Positions 18,373 to 29,166 are shown, counted from the stretch's first letter. The stretch is 64,000 bases of DNA from Adiantum capillus-veneris (GCA_014529385.2 CM043960.1:23622396-23686395); one strand, 5' to 3'. Translations and numbers: made by a program. The notes: generated by a model from the letters alone, not told the origin.

Positions 18373-20313
18373 ATAGACTTATGAAGCCCGGGATAGAGTA
18401 CTCACCTTGGATTGACTTGTAGTCAATTTCCACTTGACTCAATTGCAACTTTCTGTCAAGCCACTGATTCCTATACAAAATTTGTCAAATTAGCTATTTT
18501 TTTATAAGGACAATAGAGCTCTTGAGAACTCCAGTGATTGGTCTCTGTATTTCACTTCAATTCGTGCTATGGAAGTCGAAATTTTGACTTTCAAATTCAG
18601 CTTAGCAAAATCAAAGGTTTAATCTGCAATCTGTAAACTGAGTGTATCTGTACCAGTTTTGATCCAATTGAACCCAAAATTTCTCAGTGGCCTTATTTTA
18701 TGCTGGTTTAACATTGTATAAGTCCAAAAGTCAAATTTGAAGTCTCTGGATAACATAAGTAAATAATCATGATTATTTACTTTTGTTACTGTTTTGCACT
18801 TTTTGGATTGGTTTGGCAAGTATACAACTTGTTAAAGCCCTTGGGCAAGTTTCAACAAGTTTGGACAAAATTTGATCAAGTTTACCCACTGTTCCATGTT
18901 TGCAGACTCTGATTTCCAGAATCTGGCTTAGGTTTCACTTTTGTGGTCCAAATTTCACCAAAATTGATTTGTGGGGTCCAATTGATGTGCATGACCTTGT
19001 GGTATACTCAAATTTGCAAAATCACCAAGTTTTGAAGCAAATGTAAATAATCGCGATTGTTTACTTTTGACATTTTTTTACAAATTTTTGTTCCAACTTT
19101 GACACAGATCTATTAAGCACTTTATGTTAAGGTCGCTAGCCAAATTTCATCAAGTTTGAACAATTCTTGGTCAAATGGTCATCAATTATCTGTCCGCAGA
19201 CTTTGCAATTTTTGCCACAGTTTTCACCCTAGTGATCCAAATCTTACCAAATTTAGTTTGTGGGCTTATTACACCATGGTAAAGCTAGTGGTGTGCCAAC
19301 TTGGTTAAAAAAGTTCAAAAACAGGGCAGATGTAAATAATCGCAATTATTTACATTTGTCAAATTTTTGCAAGTTTTTGGTCAACTGAGCATATACAAAT
19401 GTTTATCACCTCAACATAAGCCTATGAATCAACTTTCAACAACATTGGATAAATTTTCCTCTATTCACACTCAAGATTCAAAAAGTCAGTACAAACTTTA
19501 GTTTTCACCCAGTTTTTTGAAGTTTAGTGATCCAAATCTCTTAGGCCTTTACAAAAGTTGTTTGTACACATGCAATGAGTCAATGATACAAGTCTTGGCT
19601 AATTTAGAGCAAAAAGTTAATAATCACGATTATTAACCTGAGGTTTGAAATGAGCACTTTTTTGAAATTTTCTCACCGACAGTCCTTTTATGATGTTTTT
19701 TAAGCCTATAAATCAAGTCAAAACCTCATTTGGCCTAAAATGTCAAGAAAAAGTAAATAATCTGAGTTTTGGTCAACTTCTTGAACTTTTTACCTCGAAG
19801 TGTCCTTGAGCTTATCCACTGGTTCAGACAACTCTAAGGCTTACTCCCCCGTTGGATTGAGTGAATTCTAGTCTTTTCGTGCTATTTCTAGCCATAGACT
19901 TGAAATTTTGTAGCCTTACATAACAACTCACACTTGATTCTTTCAGAAAGAGCAATGCTATGAAATCCACCTCGGATCCTACTTACCCTACTCCTAGTTT
20001 CTCAAGCAAAGGGGTTGTGGAAAGTATCCACAAACACTCATTTTCTTGTGTTTTTTATGTTTTACAGAGTCTTGATTTTAAGACTTGTTTCGTCTACCAA
20101 TCATTCTCCAAATCCTAATATAAATCTACAATCCTACAATCCTAAAGGTACTCAACAAGTACGATTATTTCCAAGCTACCTCTACACAACAAAAGACGAC
20201 AATCTTAAGCTATGCGTTTTCTAAAAGAGAGTTTTGAACTCTAAGCAAACCTAGAGGAAGTTAAAGGACAATTACACAAGACGCTCGTGTTTTTCCCTAG
20301 TTTAGGTCTTTTC
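18373..20313 (-). other. Element A 5' leader built of ~285-bp units with palindromes
   Basis: No coding frame. It is made of diverged tandem units of about 285 bp. Each carries GTAAATAATC, a 2-bp centre and the reverse complement: 18759-18780 (perfect 22-bp palindrome), 19043-19064 (one mismatched pair), 19332-19353 (one mismatched pair) and 19616-19637 (variant GTTAATAATC arm). A half site follows at 19753. Start-to-start spacing is 284, 289, 284 and 137. Recurrent phrases such as 'gatccaaatcttaccaaat' and 'caagtttcatcaagttt' between the palindromes show that the whole unit repeats. Confidence 0.75.
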
Positions 20314-20335
20314 GATCCCTGGCAATGGCGCCAAA
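20314..20335 (-). other. Primer-binding site of element A
   Basis: TGGCGCCATTGCCAGGGA on the minus strand, directly after the 5' LTR, close to the tRNA-Asp-type site used by many plant Ty3/gypsy elements. Element B has the equivalent at 62359-62380. Confidence 0.75.
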
Positions 20336-21256
20336 TGTGGGACGCATGTCTAACCTCACGATCCTATCTTATTGCAGTATTAGCGAGAACCACAATTAAT
20401 TTGTCAAACCATGGGACGAAGCTGACTCTACTAGTGCATAGAGGCTACAAGAGGTTGTCAACCTCTCGAAAAAAAACTAACAATTCGCATCTAACTCAGG
20501 CTACACTCAAGTGACTGAAATCACCAAAAGCCAATCGCTCATCAACAAGCAAATCACATCCGTTACAGCATCAAATGACATCCAAACGTAACGAAACTTC
20601 TAGGACAAGTTTATAGTACCTAAGCACACATACCTATGGCCTCAAACCCCACTTTAGGTCAAGTTCCAAAATCGCGATTATTAACAGCAGTGTATTTTTT
20701 ACCTAGTCGTTTTTGACCTAGAATGCACCTAAATGCTTAGCAATGATACCCCAATACCCCGCCTATGCTTAGTTTTCATTTTAAAAGTGTAAATTCCTAG
20801 TTATGATGAAATTAGGCCGCGGATCGGTGATGCCAAAAGCTACGAAATACTGTGAATGGCTTACATCAATGTGTAGAGCTCTTACCTGCAGTTGCAATGC
20901 AACAAACGCATTCGCAATGTGACAACCGTAGAGGGAGTAGGAAGCGCGAGAAGGAGAGAAGTGAGCGCCGTTAGCTCACGCTGTGTATTTCTTATCCAAA
21001 AACTTATAAAAAACTTTCAAAAATTGGCTTTTATACCTTAGCCAAGGTTTTTGGGTGGTCAAAAGTAATAATCTGGAGTTCTACCAAAGTTGGGAATTGA
21101 ATGGCTAATACGATCTGGAAGCTTGTAGCCCTGGCTCATTAATTACAAGGTTTATTAAGAAAACAGGAGTTACAATATTCCCGATTTATCAAAATAATAA
21201 TTGTTTTTACAAGGAGAACTCCGAAAAATGGTGTCCACGTTAGCTTGCTGCTAACA
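20336..21256 (-). repeat. Element A 5' LTR
   Basis: 921 bp. On the minus strand it starts TGTTAGCAGCAAGC and ends CCCACA. It matches the two LTRs of element B (33973-34887 and 62381-63276). It contains a TATA box at 21029-21035 and one more arm of the leader palindrome near 20670. No partner LTR exists in the window because the 3' end of A is lost. Confidence 0.88.
21029..21035 (-). promoter_or_regulatory. TATA box of the A/B family LTR
   Basis: TATAAAA on the minus strand. The same motif occurs in both B LTRs (34670-34676 and 63060-63066), embedded in conserved sequence (GGCTAAGGTATAAAAG here). Conservation across three LTR copies supports a promoter role. Confidence 0.55.
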
Positions 21257-22208
21257 TTGATGGAGACGCTATTCAGGCCTCACCGAACCTTTATTGGAGT
21301 GTTCTTTGATGATATAATCATCTACTCTAATTCACTAGACGAACACAAGCAACACCTCTAGGTAATATTCTAAGTTTTACGAGAGAATAAACTTTATATT
21401 AATCGAAAGAAAAGTGAGTTTTTCTTACAAGAGATTCCATATTTAGGTCACATTTTCTCTCAAGATGGCATCCGAATGGATCCATCAAAGTTAGAGGTAA
21501 TAAAAGGATGGCCTAATCCAAGGAATCTACATGAACTAAGAAGCTTTATAGGTATGTGTACAGACTAGAGACGCTTCACAAAAAAGTTCTCACAAATCCT
21601 ACATGACCTAACAAAGAAAAACGTTAGGTATATATGGTCCACCAAGGAGAACAATGCTTTTGAAAAACTTATATCTCAACCTGTTCTTGCACTACCGGAT
21701 CTCTCAAAGCCATTTGAGGTCCAATGCAACGCGTGTGGTGATTGCTTTGGAGCTTTTTTACTCCAATAAGGGCACGCCAAATCCTATAAAAGTCGAAGGC
21801 TCAACCTTGTTGAGCAAGCTCATATATGAGAAGGAACTCTTAGTAGTCCTACATGCTCTAGACTCGTGGAGGCACTATTTATTGGGGACTCCTTTCATTC
21901 TGCAGATGGATCACCAAAGCCTTAAGTACTTCATGATGGAGACCAAGCTCTCCAACAAACAAATGGGGTGGGAAAATTTCCTTTCTCAATTTCATTTTCA
22001 TATGGCTCACATTGCTGGCAAGCATAATCAAGTAGCTGATGCACTCTCAAGACGACTGAGAGTGAATGTGGTTTCCATAGCAACTCACAATGATCTATCT
22101 TCTATGATAGATGAGTACGCTATTGATCCCGATTTTAGAGATGTGATTTCAGCCCTTGCACTAGGGAAGAAGGAAGAACCATTCACCCTACAAGATGGTT
22201 ATCTTCTC
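21257..22208 (+). pseudogene. Chromovirus F, left part: RT C-terminal half and RNase H
   Basis: Diverged copy of the middle of element D pol. RT active site GVFFDDIIIYSNSLDEHKQH, then YLGHIFSQDGIRMDPSKLEV, then RNase H (FEVQCNACGDCFGAFLL, HALDSWRHYLLGTPFILQMD, HIAGKHNQVADALSRR). It has several stops (for example near 21360-21375 and 21770) and small deletions. It ends at DGYLL, exactly where D is inserted, and resumes at 31115. Its left end is cut by the LTR of element A, and its own 5' half is not in the window. Confidence 0.85.
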
Positions 22209-23799
22209 TGTCATAATAATCAATATCTAATTCTCCTAAATGATTTTCTCATATTAAACTGATCATTTAATGTGGGGAAGTGCCAAGGGAGAAAAAGCTA
22301 GAATATTGGTTAAGTTAGCAGACCGGCCACAGTAGGGATCCAAAGGAGGGAAAATAGGGATCCAAAGGGGGGGGCCATCTGCAAAAGAGCCATGTGAAAC
22401 AATGGGCCAAAAAGACCCTAAGGTTCAGCCCATCAAGACTTCCAAAATGCTAAGGTTCCAAAATTCAAAGGTTGTGTCCAAAGGTCAACCCTAGGGAAAA
22501 TTGGATGCTTAGTGTGTGCCCTAAAAGTCTTTGCATATCCCTACATGGGAGGGGGCGAGCCCCAAAGCTAGGGGATGAGAGAGAAAGCCACACACACACA
22601 CACAGGCTCCCTTTACACAAAGGGAATGAGGGACACATGTCAGCTCCCTAGGCCAGATGCCCACAAGGTGTGCCCAATTCCTATTGGAAGACCCTTGAAG
22701 TGGACCAATGAGAATTAAGCTAGAGTAAATCTAGTTTAATTAATTTAAAAACATTTAATAAAAGAAACCAATAAGAATTAAGTGTCCTAGAAGACTATTG
22801 GGCAGTCTCCCAAAGGGTCCAATGAGCATTCAGGAGCCCCATGGCTTGCCTGATTCCTATTGGCCAGGAGGCAAAGGGGTCCAATGAGAGTTTAGTTTAA
22901 TTATTTAATTACCTAAAGCTCTCACAAAAGGGGAAAGGGGGACACATGTCAGAAGGCTATCACGTATGCTGCTTAATCCCTATTGGCTTGACCTGGGGAG
23001 GTCCAATGAGGCAAAAGCCAGACTTATTTAGCAGCTAGGGCTCGCCCAAGAGAGGGGGGGGGCTGATTTTTGCTTGGCATTGACACACACACTCTCACAC
23101 TTGACCATGTGTGAAAGGAAAATACTCTATCTCCTCCCAAGCTTTAATGGAGAGCTCATCACCTACTCCAAGCTTGTGAGATAGAAGCCTACATCAACAC
23201 TCTCTTGGCATGTGGATGCAAATCCAACCAAGAGCCAAGCTTCAATGCATGCTCAGCTTCTCTACCAAGCTAATTACTAAGCTAAGCTATGCTAATATGA
23301 GTGATTATGTGAGGAGATGTACTTCTTTCTCGTAAGATACTTCTTTTTCCTCTCAATCTACTCTCATACCCTGCTAGCTCTCACCATCTTCGAAGGTGTG
23401 TGAGGTCTTGGGTCTGAGAACGGGGATAATTCAAGTTGTGTTTGATTAAGTGTTTTGCTTGGTGTATGAAGCTTCCATCTTCATTGCACTAGCTAGTCTT
23501 GAAGGAACACAAAGAATTGTATTGTACAATGTCTCTCTTGATGGGAGAAACCATAATACAAAGCCTTTTGGAGGGGGGACCGGCTCCATGCAAATCCGGT
23601 CCTCAACTGTTGTCAATAGCTTAATTGCTCTCTCTTTTGAAAGTATTGTCGATGCTATCTAACTAGGTGTTATGCTTTTTGTTGCTCTCTCCACCCAAGC
23701 ACTCTTGTAATTCTCATTAGGAATCAACTCTAATGAAATGCCCACTATGTTCATGCTAAATTCCGCTACACAAAAGATTTTAGGCCATTAAATGTTACA
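22209..23799 (+). repeat. Element D 5' LTR
   Basis: TGTCATAATAATC...TTACA. It contains a cluster of paired ATTGG/CCAAT boxes (22677-23012). A 70-codon frame at 23450-23662, repeated in the other LTR, has no recognisable features and is not taken as a gene. Confidence 0.95.
22677..23012 (+). promoter_or_regulatory. Array of paired ATTGG/CCAAT boxes in the element D LTR
   Basis: Four loosely repeated units, each with CTATTGG followed 15-25 bp later by GG(A/T)CCAATGAG: about 22680-22712, 22795-22826, 22856-22888 and 22980-23010, plus a lone CCAAT at 22768. The arrangement recurs in the 3' LTR and, despite heavy divergence, in the F/E LTR (about 32394-32715). CCAAT boxes are the target of NF-Y factors. 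A promoter or enhancer role in the LTR is an inference. Confidence 0.5.
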
Positions 23800-23800
23800 T

Positions 23801-23812
23801 TGGTATCAGAGC
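23801..23812 (+). other. Primer-binding site of element D (initiator Met-tRNA)
   Basis: TGGTATCAGAGC, the standard complement of the 3' end of plant initiator tRNA-Met, one base after the LTR. The leader that follows (23813-24216) has no open frame of note. Confidence 0.93.
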
Positions 23813-24216
23813 TCAAGGTTTCTCTTTTCTTGCTCAAGAAGGGAGGTCCTCAAGCTAGCTACAAATGGTTGGTATTATTAATTGCCTGTGAGTAAGTAGA
23901 ATAGGGATTTTTCAGCCTTTCAGTGCGCCTGCCTTTGTGCAGTTAACGGGGCATCACCGTCGAGAGCTATGGTCTTAATAGTGGAGTCCTACGGGGCTTG
24001 CCTACGGCTTAACCACTATTGAGCTATTAGAAGCTTGACAGGAGCCGGTGCTGTTTTGGTGTCGAAAGACCCTCTCTTCTATTCCTTGCAATTAATGGTA
24101 TTCAAGCCGCGGGTACAGTAGCTTGAGTGCTTTTTCTAAAGGGGTAAAGAGGAGTAGCAACTAGGGCTTGAAGTGCCAAAGTACACCTAAAAAGTTTACA
24201 CCTAAAAGTTGTTAGA

Positions 24217-27200
24217 ATGGCTGACAATATTAAAGAGAGTGAAATTAATGTTGATAACTTTGATTTTGCTCATGAGCAAGCTACTAATGATGCTTCAATG
24301 CTTGTTAATTATCTTGTTTCTAGGCTTCAACAAGCCATGGGCAATCCATCTCTCCAAAGTGAAGTGCAACGGCAGCTCCGTGCTCACGGGATTCTCCAAG
24401 CTCATCACCATGACGAGAGAACACCTAGGAAGCCTCCTTGTGAGACTACCAAAAGAGGTCTCTCTCCGATTTGGGAAGAAGAAGAGAATCCATATGAAGG
24501 GCTCAAGAACTTACTTCTTGATGATGCATCTCCTTCCCAAAGGAGAACTCAAGAGCCTCCACCGAAGGAACGAGAAAGAAGCGAGTCTCCCGCCACCTCG
24601 GCGGAGATGGCTCCACGAAGACGGCGGGCTAAACGCTCTCCATCACCACCAAAGCGGAGAAGACCATCACACTCTTCTCCACGCCATAATTCAAAGAGGG
24701 ATGATAAAAAGCAAGAGAAGAAAAAGGCGAGAAAGAGGACACCCTCTTCTCCATCTTCTTCATCCTCTTCCTCTTATGAAAGCTATGGTGAAGACGACAA
24801 AGATCAAGACAAGAAAAAGGCGAGAAAGAGGTCACCCTCTTCTCCACCTTCTTCAAATTATTCATCTTCTGAAGAAAGTGATGGTGCAACTTTTGAACCA
24901 TCAAAAAGAAGAGGCCATAGAAAATCCTATGCCGCATGGAAGAGGTCGTCCAAGCTGAAGAAATTCAAAGAGGGAGGGAAGAGCATCTCTTTCCTTACCT
25001 ATGATGGCACCTTCCGTGCTACAGACAAAGTTTTGGCCTTTATCCAGCAATTCGATGCGGCGTTCGGAGATGAGGGCTTCACGGAGTCCTCTAAGCTACG
25101 CCATGTAGCTATGCACTTTCAAAAGTCCGCCAGACAATGGTGGTCTAGCCTACGAGCCAACGGTGAAGCTCCACGAACATGGAAGGCTTTAAGAGCTTCC
25201 ATTATGAAGCAATTTTTGGCCACCGATGCCAAAGACAAAGTACTCACCGAATGGCGAAGCTTAAAGCTCTCTCCCAATGAATCCATCCACAAATATGTAG
25301 ACAAGTTTTGGGACCTACAACTCAAAGCCACTGTCTTCAAAAAGTTGGATTTTGGAGAGCAAAAGCAACAATTTTGTGCGGGCTTAACCGAAGAAATGGC
25401 GGAGTATGTCAACTCCCAAAGGCCACGTACCATATCGGCGGTAATACACCATACTATGGTGGCCTCGCGAATCAATTTCCAAACGGGGGGTAAAAGAAAT
25501 AATAAGCCCCCGGAAAACAAGGGTTCCAATGAGCCTAAGGGGAAGGACAATGTCCAAAAGTCTCCTAAGGGCAATTCCAACAAAGCTAAAGAGAAGGGAG
25601 TTTACAAAGGAAAGAATAAACTCTCTCCTGAAGAGCTTGAGCGTTATCGTAAAGATAACCGGTGTTTCAAGTGCGGCGAACAAGGGCATGCGTACCGCGC
25701 TTGTCCCCAAAAGAACAACCGCCAAGATCCTCCTAGAGCTTCTTTGGTTGAAATCCAAGAGGAGGAGATTCACCAAACTCACCACAAAGGATCTCCTCTA
25801 TGCCATGCTTGGGGAAAGGTAAGAGAACATGATGCTTTTATTCTCTTTGACCCTGGTTCTACTCACAATTTTATATCTATGGAGTTAGCCACCAAGCTAG
25901 GCATACAATCCTACGAGATGGGAGATATCCTACCCGGAGACAGTGCCTTCAAGGGGCAAGAAGCTTCAGTCACTCCCTTAATCGGGAAATTGAGGCTTCA
26001 TGTCCAAGGCTATGTGGACAAAGAGGACTTCTTTATCTCTCCTCTCAAGCATGAGGATGTAATCCTAGGGGCACCATGGTTTGACCGTCTGGCTGCCCAT
26101 GTTAAATTTCCTGAAAGGAGAATCTCCTTTAAGTTCAGGGAAAAGGACATGTATATAGATGCTAGGGAGATGGGTAACACCATCCCCATTGTACATACAC
26201 CAGCTTTCAACAAGTCAATAAAGAGCTCTATTTCCGTGTACATGATTTTTGTTAAAGATTCTCAAAATGAACCTAATGCTTTAGCAAAAGAAAATAAAAG
26301 CAACCAAAAGGAATTAGAGTTACCCAATTTTCTCAAGGGGTTTCAAGATGTCTTTATTGACGACATCCCTTGTGAGCTACCTCCTAAACGAGGTAATGAC
26401 GACCATGCAATTGAACTTCTTCCAGGAAGTTCACCGCCTAACAAACCTCCTTATAGAGTTTCTCAAGCTCAACAAGAGGAGATTATGCGGCAAGTGCATG
26501 AGTTAATTGAGAAGGGCATGGTTAGGCCTAGCTCATCTCCATTTTGCTCACCTGTGCTATTAGTGCAAAAGAAAGACGGCACATATCGTATGTGTGTCGA
26601 CTATAGAGCACTAAATAGGATCACTATCAAGAATAGGTTTCCCGTTCCACGGGTAGAAGACCTATTTGATAAGCTACAAGGATCGACCTACTTCAGTAGG
26701 ATTGACCTAAAAAGTGGCTATCATCAAATAAGGATAGTTGATCAAGACATTGTAAAGACCGCATTTCGTACTACATTTGGTCTTTACGAATACATTGTCA
26801 TGCCTTTTGGCTTGACTAATGCACCAGCCACATTTAACCGCTTGATGGAGAAGCTGTTCAGACCTCATCGAACCTTCACTGGAGTGTTCTTTGATGATAT
26901 TATCATCTACTCTAATTCATTAGAGGAACACAAGCAACACCTCCAGGTAATATTTCAAGTTTTAAGAGAGAATAAACTTTATGTTAATCGAAAGAAAAGT
27001 GAATTTTTCTTGCAAGAGATTCAATATTTAGGTCACATTATCTCTCAAGATGGAATCCAAATGGATCCATCCAAGTTAGAGGTAATAAAAGGATGGCCTA
27101 AACCAAGGAATCTTCATGAACTAAGAAGCTTTATAGGTATGTGTGCATACTATAGACGCTTCATAGAAAAGTTCTCACAAATTGCGGGACCATTACATGA

Positions 27201-29166
27201 CCTAACAAAGAAAAATGTTAGGTATACGTGGTCTGCTAAGGAGAACAATGCTTTCGAAAAGCTTAAAGAAAAGCTTATCTCTCAACCTGTGCTTACACTA
27301 CCGGATCTCTCAAAACCATTTGAGGTCCAATGTGATGCTTGTGGTGATTGCCTTGGGGCTGTTCTGCTCCAAGAAGGGCACGCCATAGGCTATGAGAGTC
27401 GAAGGCTCGACCCTGTTGAGCAAGCTCTAGGCATATACGAAAAAGAACTCCTTGCAGTTCTACATGCCTTAGACTCATGGAAGCACTATTTATTGGGGAC
27501 TCCTTTCATTCTGCGAACGGATCACCAAAGTCTTAAGTACTTCATGACGCAGACCAAGCTCTCCGACAAACAAATGAGGTGGGCAAATTTCCTTTCGCAA
27601 TTTCATTTTCATATTGCTCACATTGCTGGCAAGCATAATCAAGTAGCCGATGCACTCTCAAGACGACCGAGAGTGAATGCGGTTTCCATAGCAACTCACA
27701 ATGATCTATCTTTAATGATAGATGAGTATGCTATTGATCGCGATTTTAGAGATGTGATTTCAGCCCTTGCATTAGGGAAGAAAGAAGAACCATTTACTTT
27801 ACAAGATGGTTATCTTCTCTATGGCAATAGACTATGCGTTACTAACTCACTACGTGAGAAAGTAATGTATGAATCTCATGCTCCCCCATATACGGGGCAT
27901 AGAGGGATTCAGTTTACCCTAAAGGGAATTGAAACATATTTCTATTGGCCTACCATGAAAGTGAACATACATGAGTATGTTTCCAAATGTGTGGTATGTC
28001 AAAAGACAAAATTTGATAGAGGGAAGCAACTTGGATTGCTTCAACCCTTGCCAATCCCTAATTCACCGTGGGAGAGCATATCCATGGATTTTATCTTTGG
28101 ATTGCCTAAGTCTATCCATGGGAATACGGGAATATGGACGATAGTAAACAGGTTCAGTAAACAAGCTCATTTTATACCTGTCAAAAAGACTATCAAAGCC
28201 CATCAAATGGCAACCCTCTTCATTTCACAAATTTTCAAGTACCATGGCTTGCCAATGTCCATAGTGTCGGATAGAGATCCTAGAATGACCAGTAATTTCT
28301 GGAAGGGTCTCTTTGAGAATTTAGGAACAAGGCTAAACTTCTCTTCGGCCTATCATCCACAAACTGATGGCCAAAGTGAAATAGCTAACCTAACTATTCT
28401 CGATCTACTAAAAGCCTATGTAACGGAAGTAGATCAAAGATCCCAATGGGAGAAGTACTTACCCTTAGTAGAGTATGCTTACAATAACACTGTACATACT
28501 TCTACAGGAAAAGCACCTTTCGAGGTAATTGAGGGAAGATCAAAAAGTCCCTTGCTACTTAAGGTACATGGGAAGATCTTCGCTGCAGATGAGTATAGCC
28601 GAGACCTACAAGAATCTTTCCAAAAGATTAAGGATGCTATCTCTATCTCACAGCAAAGGCAAAAGGCTGCTGCTGACAAGCACAGAAGAGCCCAAGCCTT
28701 TAAAGAAAACGATTGGGTCTTGTTAAAGTTTCCCAAGGCTCGATTAAGGCACACTACGGGCAAGAATCCTACGGGCCACCAAAAGTACTATGCTAAACTA
28801 GCAAAAAGGTACTATGGTCCCTTCCAGATTCTTAGGCCAATCAATGAGATGGCCTATCAACTTAAGTTGCCCAATCATTGGCTCATACACAATGCTTTTC
28901 ATGTGAGCCTCTTAAAGCCTTACAAAGGAGAGCCACCTCAAGAACCAATTATTGAAGACCCACCGGAGATCGAGGACCACGAGGAGGTGCTGCAGCCCGA
29001 GTCCATTCTCCGACATGAAGACAAGGTATTAAGAGGCGGTAAGACTATCAGACGATATCTTATTAAGTTTAAGAATTATCCTTTTGAAGATGCTAGATGG
29101 ATGCAAGGCATACAATTAAAGGATAACCTAAACCTTGTCAATGCTTACAATGCTTCCCAAGAGTAA
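24217..29166 (+). CDS. gag-pol: Element D gag-pol polyprotein (gag, protease, RT, RNase H, integrase, chromodomain)
   Basis: 1649 residues with no interruption. The N-terminal 230 residues are basic and Ser-rich with two copies of an RS-like block (KKKARKR(T/S)PSSP), probably nuclear-targeting or RNA-binding. The capsid core is around residues 265-420 (FQKSARQWWSSLRANGEAPR). CCHC knuckle CFKCGEQGHAYRAC starts at residue 483. The protease has DPGSTHNFIS at residue 545 (Pro replaces Thr/Ser of DTG) and VILGAPWF. The RT active site FFDDIIIYS has its Asp pair at 893-894. RNase H runs about 1035-1150 (CDACGDCLG, ADALSRR). Integrase: H2C2 (SHAPPYTGHRG, CVVCQK), core acids in SMDFIFGLP, VSDRDPRM and QSEIANL, then YYGPFQILRP. 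A C-terminal chromodomain (VLRGGKTIRRYLIKFKNYP) at about 1600-1640 would guide integration to chromatin. The ATG at 24217 is the first in frame after the leader. Confidence 0.95.
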   Translation: MADNIKESEINVDNFDFAHEQATNDASMLVNYLVSRLQQAMGNPSLQSEVQRQLRAHGILQAHHHDERTPRKPPCETTKRGLSPIWEEEENPYEGLKNLLLDDASPSQRRTQEPPPKERERSESPATSAEMAPRRRRAKRSPSPPKRRRPSHSSPRHNSKRDDKKQEKKKARKRTPSSPSSSSSSSYESYGEDDKDQDKKKARKRSPSSPPSSNYSSSEESDGATFEPSKRRGHRKSYAAWKRSSKLKKFKEGGKSISFLTYDGTFRATDKVLAFIQQFDAAFGDEGFTESSKLRHVAMHFQKSARQWWSSLRANGEAPRTWKALRASIMKQFLATDAKDKVLTEWRSLKLSPNESIHKYVDKFWDLQLKATVFKKLDFGEQKQQFCAGLTEEMAEYVNSQRPRTISAVIHHTMVASRINFQTGGKRNNKPPENKGSNEPKGKDNVQKSPKGNSNKAKEKGVYKGKNKLSPEELERYRKDNRCFKCGEQGHAYRACPQKNNRQDPPRASLVEIQEEEIHQTHHKGSPLCHAWGKVREHDAFILFDPGSTHNFISMELATKLGIQSYEMGDILPGDSAFKGQEASVTPLIGKLRLHVQGYVDKEDFFISPLKHEDVILGAPWFDRLAAHVKFPERRISFKFREKDMYIDAREMGNTIPIVHTPAFNKSIKSSISVYMIFVKDSQNEPNALAKENKSNQKELELPNFLKGFQDVFIDDIPCELPPKRGNDDHAIELLPGSSPPNKPPYRVSQAQQEEIMRQVHELIEKGMVRPSSSPFCSPVLLVQKKDGTYRMCVDYRALNRITIKNRFPVPRVEDLFDKLQGSTYFSRIDLKSGYHQIRIVDQDIVKTAFRTTFGLYEYIVMPFGLTNAPATFNRLMEKLFRPHRTFTGVFFDDIIIYSNSLEEHKQHLQVIFQVLRENKLYVNRKKSEFFLQEIQYLGHIISQDGIQMDPSKLEVIKGWPKPRNLHELRSFIGMCAYYRRFIEKFSQIAGPLHDLTKKNVRYTWSAKENNAFEKLKEKLISQPVLTLPDLSKPFEVQCDACGDCLGAVLLQEGHAIGYESRRLDPVEQALGIYEKELLAVLHALDSWKHYLLGTPFILRTDHQSLKYFMTQTKLSDKQMRWANFLSQFHFHIAHIAGKHNQVADALSRRPRVNAVSIATHNDLSLMIDEYAIDRDFRDVISALALGKKEEPFTLQDGYLLYGNRLCVTNSLREKVMYESHAPPYTGHRGIQFTLKGIETYFYWPTMKVNIHEYVSKCVVCQKTKFDRGKQLGLLQPLPIPNSPWESISMDFIFGLPKSIHGNTGIWTIVNRFSKQAHFIPVKKTIKAHQMATLFISQIFKYHGLPMSIVSDRDPRMTSNFWKGLFENLGTRLNFSSAYHPQTDGQSEIANLTILDLLKAYVTEVDQRSQWEKYLPLVEYAYNNTVHTSTGKAPFEVIEGRSKSPLLLKVHGKIFAADEYSRDLQESFQKIKDAISISQQRQKAAADKHRRAQAFKENDWVLLKFPKARLRHTTGKNPTGHQKYYAKLAKRYYGPFQILRPINEMAYQLKLPNHWLIHNAFHVSLLKPYKGEPPQEPIIEDPPEIEDHEEVLQPESILRHEDKVLRGGKTIRRYLIKFKNYPFEDARWMQGIQLKDNLNLVNAYNASQE

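Larger units (their letters stand above)
808..21256 (-). mobile_element. Element A: Ty3/gypsy LTR retrotransposon, 3' truncated, interrupted by element G
   Basis: Read on the minus strand: 5' LTR (20336-21256), Asp-tRNA-type primer site, long leader, gag, protease, RT, RNase H, two H2C2 zinc modules, integrase core and C-terminus, then a second protease-like domain that ends abruptly at 808, where similarity to element B stops. The 3' LTR is missing. Element G is inserted at 4099-13416 within the RT N-terminus. The right flank (TTGAT at 21257-21261) is RT sequence of chromovirus F, so A inserted into F. Frames carry several stops and frameshifts, so A is dead. B (33973-63276) is the same family and supplies the missing 3' structure. 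Confidence 0.9.

Noticed and set aside
18759-19640. Palindromes considered as transcription terminators or a CRISPR array
   Set aside because: No T-runs after the hairpins, spacing near 285 bp with related (not unique) spacers, and a plant retroelement leader context.
23450-23662. 70-codon frame repeated at 30765-30977
   Set aside because: Lies within the D LTRs, no recognisable domain, and its identity in the two copies only reflects LTR duplication.
24209-24958. 249-codon frame overlapping D gag
   Set aside because: A second-frame shadow of the basic repeat region of gag; the gag frame continues intact for 1649 codons.
24217-29166. D as a solo host gene
   Set aside because: Flanking LTRs, primer site, target duplication and gag-pol-chromodomain order leave no doubt that it is a retrotransposon polyprotein.
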